Shown here: positions 1-8,964 of the stretch, piece by piece | Position numbering within the stretch: position 1 is the first letter of the stretch | Layout: every line of letters starts with the position of its first letter | Source of the DNA: DASTPP01 sp035762175 | GTDB lineage: Bacteria; Myxococcota_A; Polyangia; Polyangiales; Polyangiaceae | DNA: 22,198 bases | NCBI GenBank assembly: GCA_035762175.1 | Contig: DASTPP010000052.1 | Span: 1-22,198, forward strand | Direction: 5' to 3' | Notes under the pieces: model-generated | Databases searched by the model: none | Told to the model about the DNA's origin: nothing | What the model saw: the letters and a program-made list of their open reading frames with translations, nothing else | Position numbers and translations under genes: made by a program

Positions 1-69
1 CCCCCCGGCGCGAGCGGGGGCGGCGCGACCGGCGAGCGCGCCCCCGCCGCCCGCGCTCGCGCCGGGGGG
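1..69. repeat. Long GC-rich hairpin at the window edge
   Basis: Bases 1-16 (CCCCCCGGCGCGAGCG) are the exact reverse complement of 54-69, so a 16-bp perfect stem can form, with further imperfect pairing of the G-rich and C-rich runs inside the 37-base loop. It could be the transcription end of a gene lying left of the window, but there is no following T-tract, so I call it only a hairpin. Confidence 0.6.
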
Positions 70-277
70 CGGTACGGCCGCGCTCGCGCTCGGCCGCGCG
101 GGGCGGAGCGCGGGGGCCGCGGCCCCGCCCTCACTGGACCCTGCGCCGATGGTTTATCTTTTCTTCGATGAGACGTGATGGCTCCATGGTTCCGGCCACT
201 TTGTCGAAGAACTACCTATCGGGCCCGCCGCCCCGGGGCGACAGCATGTGGGATAATGGCCGCCTGAACCCGCCGTC
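70..277 (+). promoter_or_regulatory. Upstream region of the sigma-54 activator gene
   Basis: No gene is seen here. Bases about 150-215 are clearly richer in A+T than the surroundings. An 8-bp inverted repeat (TTCTTCGA at 161-168, TCGAAGAA at 204-211) brackets a partial -24/-12 match, TGGCTC at 179-184 and TTCC at 190-193, with the correct 10-bp spacing between the GG and the -12 dinucleotide but CC instead of GC. This may be a weak sigma-54 promoter with an operator, fitting self-control by the downstream activator, but the match is imperfect. No good Shine-Dalgarno sequence precedes the ATG at 278. Confidence 0.25.
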
Positions 278-2154
<1,877 letters not shown>

Positions 2155-2165
2155 CGACCTAGAGT

Positions 2166-4763
2166 ATGATCCGGGCCGTGGCGAGGTCCGACGACGGCGA
2201 AACGTCAGGCATCAAGACCGATCGCATCCCCCCCGTGGTGGTCGTCGCCCCCCCCGCCGTCCAGCCCGCCCCGGGCCGCGTCGTGGCGAACCGGTACGAG
2301 ATCCGCGACCGCCTCGGCAAGGGCGGCATGGGCTCGGTCTGGCGCGCCTACGACCGCGTGCTCCGCGAAGACGTCGCCCTCAAGGTGCTCTTGCCCGAGC
2401 GGGGGCACGACGCCGCCATGCTCGACAACTTCCTCGGCGAGGTGAAGCACGGGCGGAAGATCAAGCACCCGAACGTCTGCCGCGTCCACGACATCGGCGA
2501 AGACGGCGACCTGCGCTTCTTGACGATGGAGCTCATCGAAGGGCGCAGCCTGCGCGCCGTCCTCAAGGAGGGCCCGCTCGCCCCCGACCGGGCGCTCGAC
2601 CTGCTGCGGCAGATCGTCGAGGGGCTCTCGGCCGTGCACGCGCAGAACATCATCCACCGCGACCTCAAGCCCGAGAACGTGATGGTGCGCCCGAACGGGC
2701 AGGCCCTGGTCGCCGACTTCGGCCTCGCCCGCGCGCCGACCGCCGACCGGCACGACGACACCGACGTCGCCGGCACGCCCGCGTACATGTCCCCCGAGCA
2801 GCTCGCGGGCAAGCCGCTCGGCGTGCGCAGCGACATCTTCTCGCTCGGGCTGCTGGCGTTCGAGATGCTCACCGGCCGCGTGCCCTTCGAGGGCGGCTCG
2901 TCGGTGACCAAGAACCGCGCCGTCTTGCAGGCGCCCCCGCGCGCGCTCGAGGTCCCCGCGCTGCCCGACGGCTTCGTCCGCGCCCTCGACCGCGTGCTCG
3001 CCCGCGCGATGGCCCAAGACCCCGACGACCGCTTCGCCTCGGTCGACGAGTTCGGCGCCGCCCTCGCCGCGGCGCGGCGGGGCCCGGCCCCCGGCGAGGG
3101 CGACGAGCGGCCCGCCGGGCCCGCCCCCCAGGCCGCCGCGCCGGCCCGCCGCCGCCGGCGCTGGGCCGCCGTCGCCCTGTCGGCCGCGCTGCCCGCGCTC
3201 GCCGCCACCGCCGTCGCCGCCCGCTCGAGCTCGGGCCCCGCCCCGCCCGCCGTCCTCGTCACCCCGCTCGAGAACCTGACCGGCGACCCCACCTGGAACG
3301 GCCTCGCCCAGGGGTCGGTCGAGGCCATCCGCGCCGGCCTGCGGTCCTTGCCCCAGGTCCGCGTGCTCGACGGGCCCGCCCAGGCCTGGGCGCTCGGGGG
3401 CCCGGAGGCCACCTGGGTCACCGCCGGCAGCGTGCAGCGCGTCGGCTCGAGCCTGCGCCTCGCGGTGCACCTGCGCGCGGCCGGCGGGGCCGCGGTCGGC
3501 GAGCCCATCGAGATCGACGGCGACCCGGCCGACCCGAGCGCGCTGCCCGAGGCGCTGCGCCGGCGCGCCCGCGACGAGGTCCGGCTCCTCGTCAACGACC
3601 ACGAGCGGCGCCGGCGCGCCGACGTCGCGACGAAGAACAAGACCGCCAAGGCCCGGCTGCGCGAGTACTACGACCTCATCAGCCCGGCGCCCCGCCCCGA
3701 AGACTTCGCCGCCGGCGAGCGCCTGCTCGACGAGGCGCTCGCGGCCGACCCCCGCTACGTGCCCGCGCTGGTCGAGCGGGCCACCCTGCGCATGCGCATC
3801 GGCCTCTCGCAGGCCAGCCCGAAGGCGCGAAAGGACGCCCTCGACGACGTCGGCCGCGCCATCGCCATCGCCCCCCGCGACCCGAGCGCGCTCGCCTTCC
3901 GCTGCCGGGCGCTGCAGCTCAAGCAGGCCTTCGACGACCAGTCGACCGACGCCGCCCTCGCCGAGGCCGTCGCCGCGTGCGACGACGCGCTGCGCGCCGA
4001 CCCCGGCTCGGCCGCCGCCCGCCTCACCCTCGGGCGCCTGCACGAGAGCGCGTGCGAGACCGAGATCGCCATGACCACCCTGCAGCGCGCCCTCGACCTC
4101 GACCTCGATCGCAGCCTCTCGGGCTGGCTGCTCGAGCAGCTCGTGCACGTCGCCCTGAAAGAGGGCAAGACCGCCGTCGCCGACCGCGTCTCGCAGCAGC
4201 TCGTCGACTTCTCCGAAGAAGAGCGGCGCCTCGGCGGGCGGGCCTACAGCCGGCGCGCCGGCGTGCCGCCGACCCACGGCGCGCACGTCCTGCGCGCCGC
4301 CGTGCTCATGCGGCTCGGCCAGCCCGAGTCGCTCGCGCAGGCCGAGGCCGAGCTGCTGCGCGAGCTCGACACCATGGCCGGCGGCATCGGCGACCGCTGG
4401 AACGAGGCGACGGCCCTGCGCGGGCTCGTGCGCGTCGCCACGCTGCGCGGCCGCCCCGCGCCCTCCGCCTGGCGCGAGCGGCTCGACGCCCTCGAGCGCG
4501 ACTACCGCGCGACCGCGCAAGAGAAGCCCAACGCCATCCGCGGCGCCGCGCTCTCGTACTGGTGGGTCGACCCCGACGCCGCCCTCGAGCTGCTCGCGCT
4601 GCTCGGCCCGCCGGCCTCGTTCCAAGACGCCTTCGACCGCGCGCGCATCTACCACGCCGCCGGCAAAGACGCCGACGCGCGCCGCGCGCTCGACCTGCAC
4701 CCGGCGACCGAGCGCTGGCAGAAGCGCTGCCAAGCCTGGATCCACGCCCGCCTCGCCCCCTGA
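2166..4763 (+). CDS. Transmembrane Ser/Thr protein kinase, TolB-like and TPR-like C-terminus
   Basis: 865-residue PknB-type kinase. The kinase domain spans about residues 44-302: glycine loop LGKGGMGSVW (50-59), ATP lysine K73 in VALKVLL, helix-C Glu92, catalytic loop HRDLKPEN with D166, DFG at 184-186, activation segment end GTPAYMSPEQ. All catalytic residues are present and the HRD arginine marks an RD kinase regulated by activation-loop phosphorylation. A basic stretch (328-332) and one hydrophobic helix (about 333-352) predict a single membrane crossing. Residues about 362-460 resemble the TolB-like/FlgO domain often found next to signalling domains (LVTPLENLTGDPTWNGLA). From about 515 to the end, repeated Ala/Leu/Asp helices such as AVAACDDALRADPGSAAARLTLG look like TPR-type repeats. 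It follows the FHA activator on the same strand, so it may phosphorylate it. It converges on the small lipoprotein gene with 10 bases between the two stop codons. Confidence 0.93.
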   Translation: MIRAVARSDDGETSGIKTDRIPPVVVVAPPAVQPAPGRVVANRYEIRDRLGKGGMGSVWRAYDRVLREDVALKVLLPERGHDAAMLDNFLGEVKHGRKIKHPNVCRVHDIGEDGDLRFLTMELIEGRSLRAVLKEGPLAPDRALDLLRQIVEGLSAVHAQNIIHRDLKPENVMVRPNGQALVADFGLARAPTADRHDDTDVAGTPAYMSPEQLAGKPLGVRSDIFSLGLLAFEMLTGRVPFEGGSSVTKNRAVLQAPPRALEVPALPDGFVRALDRVLARAMAQDPDDRFASVDEFGAALAAARRGPAPGEGDERPAGPAPQAAAPARRRRRWAAVALSAALPALAATAVAARSSSGPAPPAVLVTPLENLTGDPTWNGLAQGSVEAIRAGLRSLPQVRVLDGPAQAWALGGPEATWVTAGSVQRVGSSLRLAVHLRAAGGAAVGEPIEIDGDPADPSALPEALRRRARDEVRLLVNDHERRRRADVATKNKTAKARLREYYDLISPAPRPEDFAAGERLLDEALAADPRYVPALVERATLRMRIGLSQASPKARKDALDDVGRAIAIAPRDPSALAFRCRALQLKQAFDDQSTDAALAEAVAACDDALRADPGSAAARLTLGRLHESACETEIAMTTLQRALDLDLDRSLSGWLLEQLVHVALKEGKTAVADRVSQQLVDFSEEERRLGGRAYSRRAGVPPTHGAHVLRAAVLMRLGQPESLAQAEAELLRELDTMAGGIGDRWNEATALRGLVRVATLRGRPAPSAWRERLDALERDYRATAQEKPNAIRGAALSYWWVDPDAALELLALLGPPASFQDAFDRARIYHAAGKDADARRALDLHPATERWQKRCQAWIHARLAP

Positions 4764-4773
4764 GCGCCCGCCG

Positions 4774-5022
4774 CTACCGGCTCGCCTGGCGGCCGCCCGT
4801 GCAGACCCCGCACTGGCAGCCCATCGGGTGCGTGAGCAGATCGAGGTGATCGCCGCCCTCGATGTGCGCCTCGTCCCCGCCCTCCTCCGCCACCTGCTCC
4901 GAGGCCGCCCGGCCCGCGTCCCCGTCGTCGGGCTCGGCGCAACCGCCGGCGAGCAGCGCGGCGGCGAGACCGAACGAAGCCGACAGCAACGCGATCCAAC
5001 CCGAGCGGTGGCGAGTTTTCAT
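4774..5022 (-). CDS. Small lipoprotein with C-terminal CxCxxC motif
   Basis: 82 residues. Signal peptide with basic n-region (MKTRHRS), hydrophobic core and lipobox LAGGC; Cys28 would be lipidated. The mature part is short and acidic (EEGGDEAHIEGGDH) and ends in MGCQCGVCTGG, with Cys69, Cys71 and Cys74 forming CxCxxC beside two histidines (His53, His59) and His65. A strong Shine-Dalgarno (AAGGAGA) sits about 9 bases before the ATG, which makes this a convincing real gene despite its size. I do not recognise the family. A metal-binding or redox-sensitive role is an inference from the cysteine cluster only. It faces the kinase gene tail to tail. Confidence 0.85.
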   Translation of the reverse strand: MKTRHRSGWIALLSASFGLAAALLAGGCAEPDDGDAGRAASEQVAEEGGDEAHIEGGDHLDLLTHPMGCQCGVCTGGRQASR

Positions 5023-5878
5023 AATAGTGTCTCCTTCAGGCAGGTAAAAAACGAGTCGTTTTCAAACGCGCCGCGGCGCGCTTTGGCGATTGGCACGACG
5101 CCCCGGGCCGGCGGCCGGCCCCGGGGCGCGAGCGGCGCCGGCGGCCGGGCCGATTCGCCCGTCCGCGCCGCCTCGAAACCCCGCGCGAGCCCGGCCCGCC
5201 GGCCGCGCCCGACCGCCCGCACGAACCCCGTGCGCGGCGAGCCCCCCCGCCCATTCCACCTTCGGGCGCCTTCCGATCTCGGCGCCGTCGGGCCCGCGCG
5301 AGGGCGGAAGCGGGAATGCTAAAAGGAATCGCGAGCGCGGCGGACGATGGCTGCTCGTTTCGAGCAACGACCCGCGCTCAATCACCCCTTGAGCACCGCT
5401 CGTGCCAAAGGCCCCAACCTGCCTTTTTCTGCGAATAGTGCGCCGGTGTACGCGTCGCCCCCCCCTTGGGCGAGCGCAGGCGAGAACGGATCGAGGTGAT
5501 CGATCGATCAATCGTCGATCGATCGATCAATCCGGTCGGGCCTGCCCTCCGCGCGAGCTCAACCTTGACCGGAGATCCCTGCTCGGAGCCTCCCTACATC
5601 GGCGCAGACACGTGACTCGAGTTCTCGAACGAAGCGAGGGCCTGAGAGAGCTGAGTCAACGACCCTCTTCGCGCGAGCCAAGGCGGTGGGTCCCCCTCGA
5701 GCAGGGCCCAAGCCTGTGTCTCGCGGTCGGCACAGGAGTTGCTGTGGATACTCAGTAGAAGAACGTTGAAGTCCGCAGGGGTCGCGCCGAAGGCGCCCGG
5801 TCTTCCTCGGGCGCCCGGCGCCAGCCCGAACGCCGCCGCCCGGCCGTTCGAGCACCCTGAGCGGGGGAAAGGCCTACC
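5023..5878. other. 856-base stretch without a convincing gene
   Basis: Short reading frames occur on both strands but none has a recognisable fold together with a ribosome-binding site. The left part carries GC-rich palindromes, including a near-perfect inverted repeat at about 5101-5127 (CCCCGGGCCGG against CCGGCCCCGGGG) and a small TGCTCG-TTT-CGAGCA hairpin near 5351-5365. The centre has the GATC-rich direct repeat at 5498-5532. The right part (about 5560-5780) is visibly less GC-rich than the coding regions, consistent with regulatory or decayed sequence. Confidence 0.5.
5498..5532. repeat. 16-bp GATC-rich direct repeat pair
   Basis: GATCGATCGATCAATC occurs twice exactly, at 5498-5513 and 5517-5532, separated by only GTC (19-bp period, just under two helical turns). 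A related GATCGAGGT lies just upstream at about 5490-5498. Each copy contains overlapping ATCGAT palindromes. The layout is like paired protein-binding sites, but there is no obvious target gene within 300 bases. Confidence 0.8.
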
Positions 5879-6169
5879 ATGACCATGTGCAGTGACCGCT
5901 CGCGCAGCATCGATAGCGTTGATGAGTTCTTCGGCGAGCCGACCGAAGAGCGCTTGGGCGAATGGTCCGGAGTGCGGTACCCCGAAGTCGGGCCCTGGCT
6001 CGCCCTGTTGCGTTGCCTGCTCGAAGCGTCGCAAGGCCGCCTGAATGCGCACGAGGCGGCGTACAAGCTGGGCTGCTCGACGCGAACGCTGCGCCGAAAC
6101 CTGCGCCAGCTCGGCACGACCTTCCAGGCCGAAGCGCAGGCGGCGCGGCGCGCGCGCCACGCGCTCTGA
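5879..6169 (+). CDS. Short protein with a single AraC-type HTH
   Basis: 96 residues. The C-terminal half reads as an AraC/XylS helix-turn-helix: LNAHEAAYKLGCSTRTLRRN followed by LRQLGTTFQAEAQAARR, where the conserved S-RTL-R-L---G-F pattern is clear. The N-terminal half (about 1-45) is acidic and has no recognised ligand domain. A full AraC DNA-binding domain has two HTH motifs in about 100 residues; here the frame stops just after the first, so the second recognition helix is absent. It may be a genuine single-HTH regulator or the remnant of a larger one. The ATG at 5879 is preceded by GGGGGAAAGG about 7 bases upstream, supporting the start. Confidence 0.7.
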   Translation: MTMCSDRSRSIDSVDEFFGEPTEERLGEWSGVRYPEVGPWLALLRCLLEASQGRLNAHEAAYKLGCSTRTLRRNLRQLGTTFQAEAQAARRARHAL

Positions 6170-6279
6170 CGCCGGCGCCGGCGCCGCGGGGCGCACACGC
6201 TTCGGCCCGCCGCGCCGCGCCGGCCCCCCTTTACCCCTCGGCCGCGGGCCGGGCCGCCGAGGCCCGCGCCACGCCTTCG

Positions 6280-6310
6280 CGCGCCCTCGGGGCGCGTGGC
6301 GATCTTTTTT
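6280..6310 (+). terminator. Possible intrinsic terminator
   Basis: A 7-bp perfect stem CGCGCCC/GGGCGCG (6280-6286 and 6290-6296) with a TCG loop is followed after eight bases by six T residues (6305-6310). The gap between stem and T-run is longer than in a classical terminator. It lies downstream of the AraC-like gene and before the next lipoprotein gene. Confidence 0.4.
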
Positions 6311-6384
6311 CCCACGGGTCGGCGACCCCGCGGCCATGAGCTCGTCGGGCAGGGCGCTCGGTACGCCCCCCCAACGAGGACGCC

Positions 6385-7590
6385 ATGACCAACGCTTCTC
6401 TTCTTAACAAAATCGTCCCCTTCTTTCTTTGTGCGACCTCCTTCGGCGCTCTGGCGTCCGGCTGCGGCTCGAGCGACGCCCCGGCGCGTAACGAGGGCAG
6501 CGCCCTGCAGCCGACCGTGGCCGAGAGCGAGCCAGGCAACGGCGAGCGGCCCGCGGTGCCGACCGAAGCCGGGCGCGAGCCGGGCGACCGCCCGCGCACC
6601 GGCGGGTCGTGCGAGTTCGGCGGCTTCTCCTGGGAGGCCAAGCCCTTCGCCCTCTACCCCGACGAAGAGGCCTGCCTCGGCGACCAGTGGGTGCGCTTCG
6701 ACGCGGGGCTCGGGCTCTGGGTGGGGCTGACGACCTGCTCGAGCGACGAGACGCGCATCTACCTCGCGGCCTCGCCCGAGGGGCCCTTCCTGGCCGCCGC
6801 CGACACGGCCGGGCACGGGCAAGACCACTGCGAGCTGGTCAACGCCGGCTTCACGCTGGGCCACGAAGACGACATCACCAGCGGCGGCTGCACCGACTGC
6901 TCGACCGGCCCCAACTTGCCGCTCGAGGGCCTGCCCGCCTACGCCCGCGCCGTCCTCGGCGAGCCCTTCAGCTTCGTCGAGATCACGCCCGAGTGGTCGC
7001 ACCAGGTCTCGCGCCTGCGCTGCGGCGTCCAGCTCGGCTGCGCGGCGCCCCCTCCCCCGCCCCCGCCGCCCGACGGCTCGCCCGTCGAGGCGGGCCCGCT
7101 GCGCATCAACGATTGCGGCTACGCGGGCGCCTCGCACGTCGCGACGGCCGAGCCGGGCCAGCCCGAGTTGTTCGTGCTCAGCGTCTACGAGACGCGCAGC
7201 GACCACGGCTTCGGCTACCACCCGACGGGCGAGGCCTCGGTCACCGACACCCGGACGACGCCCCACGTGCTCGTGCTCTCGTCGTACGAGCCCACCCACT
7301 GGACCATCAACGCCGACGCCGCGGGCGGCCTGACCCAGATCATTCTCAACGGCTACCACGATCAGACCGTGACGGCCCCCCCGGGCGTGCTGGTGAGCGA
7401 GCACAGCGGCTTCAACGACGAGGGGCCCGAGTACTTCTCCGCTTGCGGCTACGCCTGGCCGAACAACGACGGCGGCTGCGACACCCCCGGCCTCGTGTCC
7501 GGCGTCGAGTCGTTCTCGGGGCTCTCGCTCTCGGCCTTCGCCGGCTGCTACGTGGCGACGAACTTCGAAGTTCGCGACGGCGACCGCTGA
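6385..7590 (+). CDS. Two-domain secreted lipoprotein, function unknown
   Basis: 401 residues. Signal peptide with core VPFFLCATSFGALASGC; Cys27 is the predicted lipidated residue. Residues about 28-72 are a low-complexity linker. Domain 1 (about 73-222) is Cys-rich (GGSCEFGG, TTCSSDETRIYLAASPEG, CTDCSTGPNLP, RLRCGVQLGC). A run of eight prolines (about 228-235) leads into domain 2 (about 240-395), with ELFVLSVYETRSDHGFGYHP, HVLVLSSYEPTHWTI and ACGYAWPNNDGGCDTPG motifs. From memory domain 2 resembles a module in exported proteins of predatory and marine bacteria, without assigned function. GAGGA lies about 4 bases before the ATG. Probably anchored in the outer membrane or periplasm. No enzyme motif is recognised. 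Confidence 0.85.
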   Translation: MTNASLLNKIVPFFLCATSFGALASGCGSSDAPARNEGSALQPTVAESEPGNGERPAVPTEAGREPGDRPRTGGSCEFGGFSWEAKPFALYPDEEACLGDQWVRFDAGLGLWVGLTTCSSDETRIYLAASPEGPFLAAADTAGHGQDHCELVNAGFTLGHEDDITSGGCTDCSTGPNLPLEGLPAYARAVLGEPFSFVEITPEWSHQVSRLRCGVQLGCAAPPPPPPPPDGSPVEAGPLRINDCGYAGASHVATAEPGQPELFVLSVYETRSDHGFGYHPTGEASVTDTRTTPHVLVLSSYEPTHWTINADAAGGLTQIILNGYHDQTVTAPPGVLVSEHSGFNDEGPEYFSACGYAWPNNDGGCDTPGLVSGVESFSGLSLSAFAGCYVATNFEVRDGDR

Positions 7591-7615
7591 CCCCGACGAG
7601 GCTCGCGCTCGACTG

Positions 7616-8185
7616 TTACTTGGCCGCGGGCGCCGGGCCGAGCCCTTCGACGCGCGTGCGCCCGTCGCGCTCGACCTGCAGGCGAATGCGGGGCTTGCCC
7701 TCGCCGTCGTTGAGCTCAATCGTGGCGACGCCGTCGACGACGCGAAGGGCGATGCGCTCTTGCGCCTCGCGGGGGCCGGCGGTCGTATCTCGAAAGACGA
7801 TCTCGGGCAGGCCCTCTTTGATCAGGCCGATGCACACCGACTCGTAGCCCTTGTCGCTGTCGAAGCAGAGCCCGTGCACGCCGATCGGCTCGAGCATGGC
7901 GAGCCCGCCGACCTCGCGCCCCGACGCGTCGAGAAACTGGACGCCGTACGCCGTGACCTTGCGCTTCTGCCCGTTGGGGCCGGGCAGCGGCGCCCCGAGG
8001 CGAAGGCGCGTCTGGCCGCGCTCGTCGACGATGTTCAGCGTCCGGACGTCGAGCGACGCGGCGGCGCCGGGCGGCCGCGCGGGGGGCGGCGGCGAGGCGG
8101 CGCAGGCGGCGGCGGAGAGGGCGGCCAAGAGGGCGAGGGGCGCCGGGGCGAGGCGCCGGGGGGGTATCGACATGGGAAACCGCAT
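7616..8185 (-). CDS. Lipoprotein, function unknown
   Basis: 189 residues from the chosen ATG. Signal peptide PLALLAALSAAAC with predicted lipidated Cys28. The frame remains open upstream to 8329, but that extension is Arg/Gly-rich and would bury the signal peptide, so I start at MRFPMS; the Met four residues later (8173) is an equally possible start. After a Pro/Ala linker, the mature protein has repeated short beta-like stretches: DVRTLNIVDERGQTRLRLG, YGVQFLDASGREVGGLA, PEIVFRDTTAG, ERIALRVVDGVATIELNDGEG, PRIRLQVERDGRTRVEGLG. The pattern of (V/I)-D-x-x-G-x-x-R-(L/I)-x-L strands suggests an all-beta repeat fold. No enzyme residues are recognised. Confidence 0.8.
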   Translation of the reverse strand: MRFPMSIPPRRLAPAPLALLAALSAAACAASPPPPARPPGAAASLDVRTLNIVDERGQTRLRLGAPLPGPNGQKRKVTAYGVQFLDASGREVGGLAMLEPIGVHGLCFDSDKGYESVCIGLIKEGLPEIVFRDTTAGPREAQERIALRVVDGVATIELNDGEGKPRIRLQVERDGRTRVEGLGPAPAAK

Positions 8186-8299
8186 AGCGCCGCCCCGGCG
8201 CGCCCACGAGTGCAATCCGCGCACGAATACGCCGCCGGCGCTGCCGCCGACCTGCCCCCCCGGCCGCGCGGCGCGCTTCGCCCGGCCGGCGGGCCCCCC

Positions 8300-8329
8300 T
8301 TGCGGCCGCGGCTCGAGAGCCCGTAGCAT
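8300..8329 (+). promoter_or_regulatory. Candidate sigma-70 promoter before the globin gene
   Basis: TTGCGG at 8300-8305, an 18-base spacer and TAGCAT at 8324-8329 give a plausible -35/-10 pair about 45 bases before the globin ATG. Individually neither box is perfect, and high-GC sequence yields chance matches to TTGCGG. Confidence 0.3.
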
Positions 8330-8373
8330 CGCCCGCGAAGGTGCCTCGGGCCGCCACGCCCGGGCGAGAAGCG

Positions 8374-8769
8374 ATGCAGACGAAACCCAGCCTCTACGAA
8401 CGGCTCGGCGGCGTGTACTCGATCGCCGCCGTGGTCGACGACTTCATCGACCGCATCATGTCCGACCCGCGCCTGAACGCGAACCCGCTCGTCGACGAGG
8501 CGCACCACCGCGTCTCGAAGGCCGGGTTCAAGTACCTGGTCACCGAGCTCGTCTGCCAGGTGACCGGCGGCCCGCAGAAGTACAGCGGCCGCACCATGCC
8601 GGACTCGCACCGCCACCTCAACATCACGCCAGACGAGTGGGTCGCCTTCGTCGACGACTTCCGGCAGACGCTGGCGAAGTTCGGCGTGCCCGAGGCCGAG
8701 TCCGCCGAGCTCTTCGCCATCGTCGAGAGCACGCGCGGCGACATCGTCATGGCCGCCGCCAGCGCCTGA
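8374..8769 (+). CDS. Group 1 truncated haemoglobin, divergent
   Basis: 131 residues, the usual size for a 2-over-2 globin that binds O2 or NO at haem in the cytoplasm. N-terminal SLYERLGGVYSI is the family signature; the proximal haem-ligand histidine is most likely His79 in SHRHLNIT, matching the family pattern H-x-x-(M/L)-x-I-T. TGGPQKYSGRTM is the typical E-F loop. Oddities: the B10 position usually occupied by Tyr reads Ile (VDDFIDR), and the helix C/CD segment that normally carries PFF reads NPLVDEAHH, so the CD1 Phe appears to be missing. I recall a subgroup with this NANPxVDEAHHRV signature. GAGAAG precedes the ATG at 8374; a GTG at 8341 is in frame but lacks domain support. It converges on the acetyltransferase gene across a tandem repeat. 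Confidence 0.88.
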   Translation: MQTKPSLYERLGGVYSIAAVVDDFIDRIMSDPRLNANPLVDEAHHRVSKAGFKYLVTELVCQVTGGPQKYSGRTMPDSHRHLNITPDEWVAFVDDFRQTLAKFGVPEAESAELFAIVESTRGDIVMAAASA

Positions 8770-8794
8770 TTCAGGCCCCGCGGGCCCGCCCGCT

Positions 8795-8838
8795 GCGAGG
8801 TCGCCGCGAGGTCGCCGCGAGGTCGCCGCGAGGTCGCT
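8795..8838. repeat. 11-bp tandem repeat, four copies
   Basis: GCGAGGTCGCC is repeated head to tail at 8795, 8806, 8817 and 8828 (the last copy ends in T). It begins 26 bases after the globin stop and runs directly into the 24-bp repeat array. It has no spacers. Confidence 0.9.
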
Positions 8839-8844
8839 GCGAGC

Positions 8845-8964
8845 GCCTGCCGCGACGTCACCGCGAGCGACCGCCGCGACGTCGCCGCGAGCCCCCGCCG
8901 TGACGTCGCCGCGAGCGACCGCCGTGACGTCACCGCGAGCGCCCGCCGCTACGTCGCCGCGAGC
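8845..8964. repeat. 24-bp tandem repeat, five copies
   Basis: Five contiguous 24-bp units begin at 8845, 8869, 8893, 8917 and 8941. All share the core GACGT(C/c)(A/G)CCGCGAGC with variation in the first four bases; the last unit has TACGT. Because 24 is a multiple of three, a minus-strand frame through it encodes an octapeptide repeat of the type A-(G/V)-A-R-G-D-V-(A/T). The last unit overlaps the final codons and stop (TAG at 8949-8951) of the acetyltransferase gene, so the array appears to have grown out of, or into, its 3' end. Confidence 0.9.

Noticed and set aside
2155..4849. Continuation of the activator frame as an 870-residue Arg/Pro-rich tail
   Set aside because: It overlaps the whole kinase gene, whose own frame has every kinase motif; the tail is low-complexity Arg/Pro/Ala sequence typical of an out-of-phase frame in high-GC DNA.
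5402..5758. Plus-strand 118-aa frame in the gene-free stretch
   Set aside because: No recognisable motif, no ribosome-binding site and Arg-rich composition.
5594..6337. Minus-strand 247-aa frame opposite the AraC-like gene
   Set aside because: The plus strand encodes a clear AraC-type HTH; the minus frame is Arg/Gly/Pro-rich except for a short tail, which has no family match I recognise.
8186..8329. N-terminal extension of the 7616-8185 lipoprotein
   Set aside because: It would place about 48 Arg/Gly-rich residues before a clear signal peptide and lipobox.
8795..8964. CRISPR array
   Set aside because: The units are contiguous and 11 or 24 bp long, without spacers, and no cas gene is near.
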